Positions 60,212-64,000 of a stretch of DNA of 64,000 nt are shown piece after piece. The notes beneath the pieces were generated by a model. That model was not told the origin of the DNA and searched no databases. It saw nothing but the letters and a program-made list of their open reading frames with translations. A program made the translations under genes and the position numbers. Numbering within the stretch: position 1 is the stretch's first letter; the number at the start of each line of letters is the position of its first letter. The stretch comes from Chitinophaga rhizophila. Its GTDB lineage: Bacteria > Bacteroidota > Bacteroidia > Chitinophagales > Chitinophagaceae. Location: NCBI RefSeq assembly GCF_019492185.1, contig NZ_JAICCF010000003.1, positions 310,001 to 374,000 on the forward strand, written 5' to 3'.

Positions 60212-62254
60212 TTATTTTAAATTAATTATTTCCTCTATATAATTAACTGGCTTAATACAATGATAATGCTCACAGACGTATATAAGTGTCTCCCCTGGCC
60301 GTTCCCGCTGTTCAAGCAGTGGAATACCTGGTTGATCGGTTACTGCTCCTAACAATACTTTAAACGGAATATAATGCCTGTTAGTATCCTGCATCCTTGA
60401 TTTATATTCACTACCCACCACAGCAATCTCCCTCACACCCTTTACTGACTGCAATAAGATGCCTGCCCATACCCCAAACGAAGTGGAATACCTGACCGCT
60501 GTCTGCGCCTGTCCCGCCAGCATAGCTATACCACGGTCAGACCAATCCTTCCTGTCATATACAACTGATAAATAAAGCAGGTTAGCCGCCATTACAGCAT
60601 TACCACTCGGCGTGGCACCATCATATACTTCCTTCTTACGTACGATAACATCCGTTTGACCGGCTTGCGTATAATAAAAATAAATATCCCCTTCGTCTGA
60701 AAAATTTGCTACTACATACGACGTCAAAGCTTTAGCATGATCCAGCCATTCAGCATCCCCGGTTACTTCCTGTAATGCGATCAAAGCACGTACCAGCCAT
60801 GCATAGTCGTCAAGAAATGCAGGATATTTCGCAATTCCCCCTTTAAATGTATGAAAAAAAGACTGTTTATCAACGTTTTGTAGATTCCTTAGGCAAAATT
60901 TCATGGCATTTATTCCCATATCTCTATAGCGTTCTACACCCAATGCCGCGTACGCCCTACAGCAAGCGTGTACCATCAGCGCATTCCATCCCAGAATGAT
61001 CTTGTCATCCAGCCCAGGACGTATACGCTTAGACCTCACAGCCATCAGCTTCTCCCTACTTGTTACTAACATTTGCTCCAGCGCTTCTGGGGGTAAGCCA
61101 TGGGCTTCTGCCACCACTGCCAAAGGTTTCGTAACCCATAGTATATTCGTTTCCTCCCAATTGCCCTCCTCTGACACATCATAATATGCACAGAATAATG
61201 CTGCGTCTTCTCCGAGAATCTCCTCAATCTCCTCTTTACTCCAGGTATAGAACTTCCCTTCCACACCCTCGGAATCTGCATCAAGCGCACTATAAAAACC
61301 GCCGCCCGCATCTGTCATCTCTCTCTCCACAAATCCCAGGGTATCTGCAATGGTCTTCGCATACAGCTCATTTCCTGTCAGCTGATAAGCTTCGCTCATT
61401 ACATCTACCAGCAACGCATTATCATACAACATCTTCTCAAAGTGTGGGGCCAGCCACTTCGCGTCTGTACTATATCTGGCAAAACCGCCACCCAGCTGAT
61501 CATAAATACCCCCCTGGATCATCTTGTCAAGTGATAGTAAAGCCTGGTTTAATGCCTTCGGTTCGTTGAAACTATGATGATATCTTAACAGGTATTGAAT
61601 GTTGAAGGTTCCAGGGAACTTTGGCGCACTGCCAAAACCACCCCATATCTTGTCACTCTGTTGCATTATATTATTGTAGATCGTATCGCACTGAGCCCGG
61701 GTAAATAACTCTTCCCGCGGCACAAGATCCAGATCAACTGCCTGCGTCCCAAAACCAGATGCCTGCACCAGGTGATCCCGCATATTCTGCGCCTGTGTCT
61801 CCAAATCTTCCCGGCGCTCTTGAAACGCCTGAGCCAATGCAAGTAAAACATCCGTCCATGACGCACGGTTAAATGCCTTAACAGGGGGGAAGTAGGTCCC
61901 ACCATAAAAAGGCAGTTTATCAGGTGTCAGGAAAACGTTCAACGGCCATCCGCCAGAACCTGTCATGGCCTGTACCGCATCCATATAGATGTGGTCAAGA
62001 TCCGGACGTTCCTCTCTGTCTATCTTGATATTAATGAAATGCTCATTCATAATACGGGCGGTCGCTTCGTTCTCGAAACTCTCCCGCTCCATAACATGAC
62101 ACCAGTGGCAGGCGGCGTATCCAATGCTGACTAATATAGGTTTGTCTTCGGCTTTAGCCTTCTGCAATGCCTCTTCCCCCCAGGGGTACCAATCTACCGG
62201 ATTGTGAGCATGCTGCAGCAGGTAAGGACTGGTTTCTTTAGCTAATCTGTTCAC
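60212..62254 (-). CDS. DUF255/YyaL-type thioredoxin-domain protein
   Basis: 680 residues. The N-terminus is a thioredoxin-like DUF255 domain with a Cys49-His-Trp-Cys52 pair (GYAACHWCHVMERESF) and MTGSGGWPLNVFLTPD, followed by a six-hairpin (alpha/alpha)6 domain similar to N-acylglucosamine 2-epimerase/cellobiose epimerase folds. The family (YyaL, human SPATA20) is widespread and its reaction is unknown; no signal peptide, so it is cytoplasmic. Single gene with a promoter box (62328-62335) right behind the hemD terminator. Confidence 0.92.
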   Translation of the reverse strand: MNRLAKETSPYLLQHAHNPVDWYPWGEEALQKAKAEDKPILVSIGYAACHWCHVMERESFENEATARIMNEHFINIKIDREERPDLDHIYMDAVQAMTGSGGWPLNVFLTPDKLPFYGGTYFPPVKAFNRASWTDVLLALAQAFQERREDLETQAQNMRDHLVQASGFGTQAVDLDLVPREELFTRAQCDTIYNNIMQQSDKIWGGFGSAPKFPGTFNIQYLLRYHHSFNEPKALNQALLSLDKMIQGGIYDQLGGGFARYSTDAKWLAPHFEKMLYDNALLVDVMSEAYQLTGNELYAKTIADTLGFVEREMTDAGGGFYSALDADSEGVEGKFYTWSKEEIEEILGEDAALFCAYYDVSEEGNWEETNILWVTKPLAVVAEAHGLPPEALEQMLVTSREKLMAVRSKRIRPGLDDKIILGWNALMVHACCRAYAALGVERYRDMGINAMKFCLRNLQNVDKQSFFHTFKGGIAKYPAFLDDYAWLVRALIALQEVTGDAEWLDHAKALTSYVVANFSDEGDIYFYYTQAGQTDVIVRKKEVYDGATPSGNAVMAANLLYLSVVYDRKDWSDRGIAMLAGQAQTAVRYSTSFGVWAGILLQSVKGVREIAVVGSEYKSRMQDTNRHYIPFKVLLGAVTDQPGIPLLEQRERPGETLIYVCEHYHCIKPVNYIEEIINLK

Positions 62255-62327
62255 AGTTATGGTTATTCTGTTAATTACCTACACTTTTTTGGTCCACTCT
62301 AATGCTAACGGTAATTCTTCGCTACCC

Positions 62328-62335
62328 CAAATATA
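62328..62335 (-). promoter_or_regulatory. Candidate promoter for the DUF255 gene
   Basis: TATATTTG on the minus strand fits TAnnTTTG, 73 bp before the ATG and immediately after the hemD terminator stem. Confidence 0.42.
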
Positions 62336-62366
62336 AGAAGGGACAGCTTTCGCCGTCCCTTTCTTT
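62335..62366 (-). terminator. hemD terminator
   Basis: aagaagggac and gtccctttctt pair with one G-U around a 10-base loop; the T tract on the minus strand is imperfect (CTTATATTT). Confidence 0.65.
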
Positions 62367-62391
62367 GGAATTATTTACCGTAATTTTCGTG

Positions 62392-63183
62392 TTATTTTTT
62401 GTTGGTAGCCGCAAGATACTGTTCCAGCGCCGCCACCATCGAAGGGGCCTGTGGCGCAGGAGCCTTTACATCAAGGCGTAAACCCGCTTCTTCTACTGCT
62501 GCTGAGGTAGTTGGACCGAAAGCTCCTATACGTGTACCGTTCTGCTCGAACTTAGGTACATTCTCAAACAGCGACTTCACTCCGTAAGGGCTGAAGAAAA
62601 CAATCATGTCATAATCAGTCCCGGTCAGCAGCTCCTTTACATCATTGGATACTGTCTTGTACAGGGTAGCTGTTGCATATTCACACTTATTCGCCTTCAA
62701 CCATTCCTCGATATCTTTACGCTGGCTATCAGAACTCGGGAACAGGAATTTCTCATTATCCCTGTGCTTGTTCATCACTTCCAACAGACTCTTAGTAGAA
62801 CCATCAGCACCATAGAACACTTTGCGCTTCCTGTAAAGGATAAATTTCTGCAGGTACAAGGCAATCGCTTCCGTTATACAGAAGTACTTACAGTCCTGAG
62901 AGACTTTAATTTTCATTTCCTCACAGATCCTGAAAAAGTGATCCACAGCGTTACGACTTGTAAAAATCACAGCCGTAAAATTCTGAATGTCAATTTTCTG
63001 CTTCCTGAAGTCTTTCGCGGACAGTCCCTCCACCCTTATAAACGGATAAAAATCCAATTTGACGTTGAATTTTTTAGCTAGTTCAAAGTAAGGTGATTTT
63101 TCTGTTTCAGGCTTAGGTTGGGAAATTAGAATTGTCTGAATGTGCTTAGCTTGCAAATCTTTTTTTGGCCCGCCTTTAATCAT
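62392..63183 (-). CDS. hemD: Uroporphyrinogen-III synthase-like protein
   Basis: 263 residues with the two-domain HemD fold: IQTILISQPKP at the start, ydFYPFIRVEGLS, AVIFTSRNAVDHFF, LFPSSDSQRKDIEEWL, ATLYKTVSND, DMIVFFSPYGVKSLF and IGAFGPTTSAAVEEAGL. HemD cyclises hydroxymethylbilane to uroporphyrinogen III in heme and siroheme synthesis. Members are very divergent, so the call rests on the pattern of blocks. It follows the DUF4271 gene by about 42 bp on the same strand, a pairing I recall from many Bacteroidota. No other heme gene is nearby. Confidence 0.85.
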   Translation of the reverse strand: MIKGGPKKDLQAKHIQTILISQPKPETEKSPYFELAKKFNVKLDFYPFIRVEGLSAKDFRKQKIDIQNFTAVIFTSRNAVDHFFRICEEMKIKVSQDCKYFCITEAIALYLQKFILYRKRKVFYGADGSTKSLLEVMNKHRDNEKFLFPSSDSQRKDIEEWLKANKCEYATATLYKTVSNDVKELLTGTDYDMIVFFSPYGVKSLFENVPKFEQNGTRIGAFGPTTSAAVEEAGLRLDVKAPAPQAPSMVAALEQYLAATNKK

Positions 63184-63225
63184 ACGTTTTTTTGCTCTTG
63201 TGTTAACAATAGGCAGTTATAATAA

Positions 63226-64000
63226 TCACAGACCACCAGTTAACGCGACCAGCAACACCTTAGTTATTATTAGAACCGGCGCTACTTCGAATGCGCAAAG
63301 GTAAAGAAAAAAATGCAATCTGCTGAAAGATAAATATTGTTTTACCACTGAGTATGACCGGATATACCGATACGCCACAAGCAAAACAATAAAAGCGATC
63401 GACATATACATAAAGGCTTTTGCCAATGCGGGTGTACTGAATGCTAAAATGACCAGAAACGGTACCAGTAAAATACCCAGTACCTTGTTGATCAGATACA
63501 ACACGAATATATAAGCATCCGCCAGTTCCGCACTACCAAATAACCAACCACAGAAACGCAACATCACATACTTCACACCATACACCAATGCCACAAGTAA
63601 TATCAGCCCCGGGATAGCCATCCACGCCGTATTACCTGGTATATACTGCTGACGGTACATCAACAGATAAAGGTATAACGCCAGACTAATCACAAAAAAA
63701 CTGTTCAACAGAAAGTTAGGGAACGGTGATTGTGACAACTGGTCCTTTAACTGCCGCTGACTCAATGTCGGATTCATAAACGCCCGAAAGAGGTCAGAAA
63801 AATACTTCAGATAACTGAGCCTGATAATACCCAGCAACAATACAACTCCTGCCATCACATACACCAGCCAGTCGAGATCTTCATACGCCCTTAGAATATT
63901 CACGTCTGGCCGGGTAGGCTTATCATTCTTCAGAAATATATTAGTCGCCTGCAGCTTTTTCAGGTACAGATCATACGTCGTTTCCTGATGTAAAGGTACG
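63226..64000 (-). CDS. DUF4271-family membrane protein, 5' end beyond the window
   Basis: The frame has a GTG at 63903 but stays open without a stop to the right edge (translated as ...ETTYDLYLKKLQATNIFLKND...), so the true start is outside. The visible part, about 258 residues, has a soluble N-terminal segment and then about seven hydrophobic helices (first at LVYVMAGVVLLLGIIRLSY). The fold and function of DUF4271 are unknown. It precedes hemD by 42 bp and is probably cotranscribed with it. Confidence 0.85.
   Translation of the reverse strand, partial: VPLHQETTYDLYLKKLQATNIFLKNDKPTRPDVNILRAYEDLDWLVYVMAGVVLLLGIIRLSYLKYFSDLFRAFMNPTLSQRQLKDQLSQSPFPNFLLNSFFVISLALYLYLLMYRQQYIPGNTAWMAIPGLILLVALVYGVKYVMLRFCGWLFGSAELADAYIFVLYLINKVLGILLVPFLVILAFSTPALAKAFMYMSIAFIVLLVAYRYIRSYSVVKQYLSFSRLHFFLYLCAFEVAPVLIITKVLLVALTGGL

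Noticed and set aside
1..64000. CRISPR array, prophage, rRNA or integrative element
   Set aside because: No regularly spaced 25-37-bp repeats, phage structural genes, rRNA segments or integrase were seen.

Overview
The window looks like a stretch of a Bacteroidota chromosome, most likely family Chitinophagaceae and probably Chitinophaga or a close relative. The reasons are three SusC/SusD outer-membrane pairs, a complete gldK-gldL-gldM-gldN gliding/type IX secretion (T9SS) operon plus porZ, TAnnTTTG-type promoters instead of E. coli-type -35/-10 boxes, few Shine-Dalgarno sites, and housekeeping proteins typical of the group (prfA, alaS, gatB, ftsH, rsfS, gpmI, uvrC). Genus assignment is inference from gene content and protein style, not from a search.

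Layout. 1-7.3 kb: cation efflux pump (cut by the left edge), OmpA-like lipoprotein, prfA, a divergent amidohydrolase-MscS pair, then an M23 peptidase/MerR/thioredoxin-fold operon. 7.6-16.3 kb: alaS, a two-PDZ secreted protein, an aldehyde dehydrogenase, and gatB with a TlpA-like lipoprotein. 16.3-30.7 kb: three tandem SusCD pairs, all on the minus strand and with no enzyme genes between them. 31.3-32.0 kb: a transposase-like protein of the IS1595 type that appears to have lost its catalytic residues. 32.2-46.2 kb: MMPL exporter, porZ-recO, lpxH, a lipoprotein, the rsfS-ftsH-LUD operon, birA, a GT39 glycosyltransferase and an AraC regulator. 46.2-49.6 kb: a 0.8 kb gene-free stretch with an 11-bp tandem array, then nadC-dagK-eIF1-like and a DUF4783 gene. 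49.9-54.6 kb: gpmI, lipoprotein-uvrC, DinB. 54.8-60.0 kb: the gld operon. 60.2-64 kb: DUF255 thioredoxin-domain protein, hemD, and a DUF4271 membrane protein that runs off the right edge.

How the genes work together. GldK/GldN (outer-membrane ring) and GldL/GldM (proton-driven motor) form the T9SS core. PorZ, 18 kb away, is a surface component of the T9SS attachment complex. The three SusCD pairs are TonB-dependent importers for oligomers of unknown identity; each pair appears to be its own operon, with a hairpin terminator behind it. The remaining genes are mostly translation, proteolysis, cofactor and envelope housekeeping in short operons, several of which converge with almost no spacer.

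Most promising for follow-up: the catalytically degenerate IS1595-like protein upstream of the SusCD block with a dyad in its own leader; an 11-bp-periodic repeat family at two intergenic sites; a structured segment between two terminator hairpins downstream of gpmI; promoters placed so that porZ and one lipoprotein mRNA would be leaderless; and a 68-codon ORF whose stop overlaps the gldK start (ATGA).
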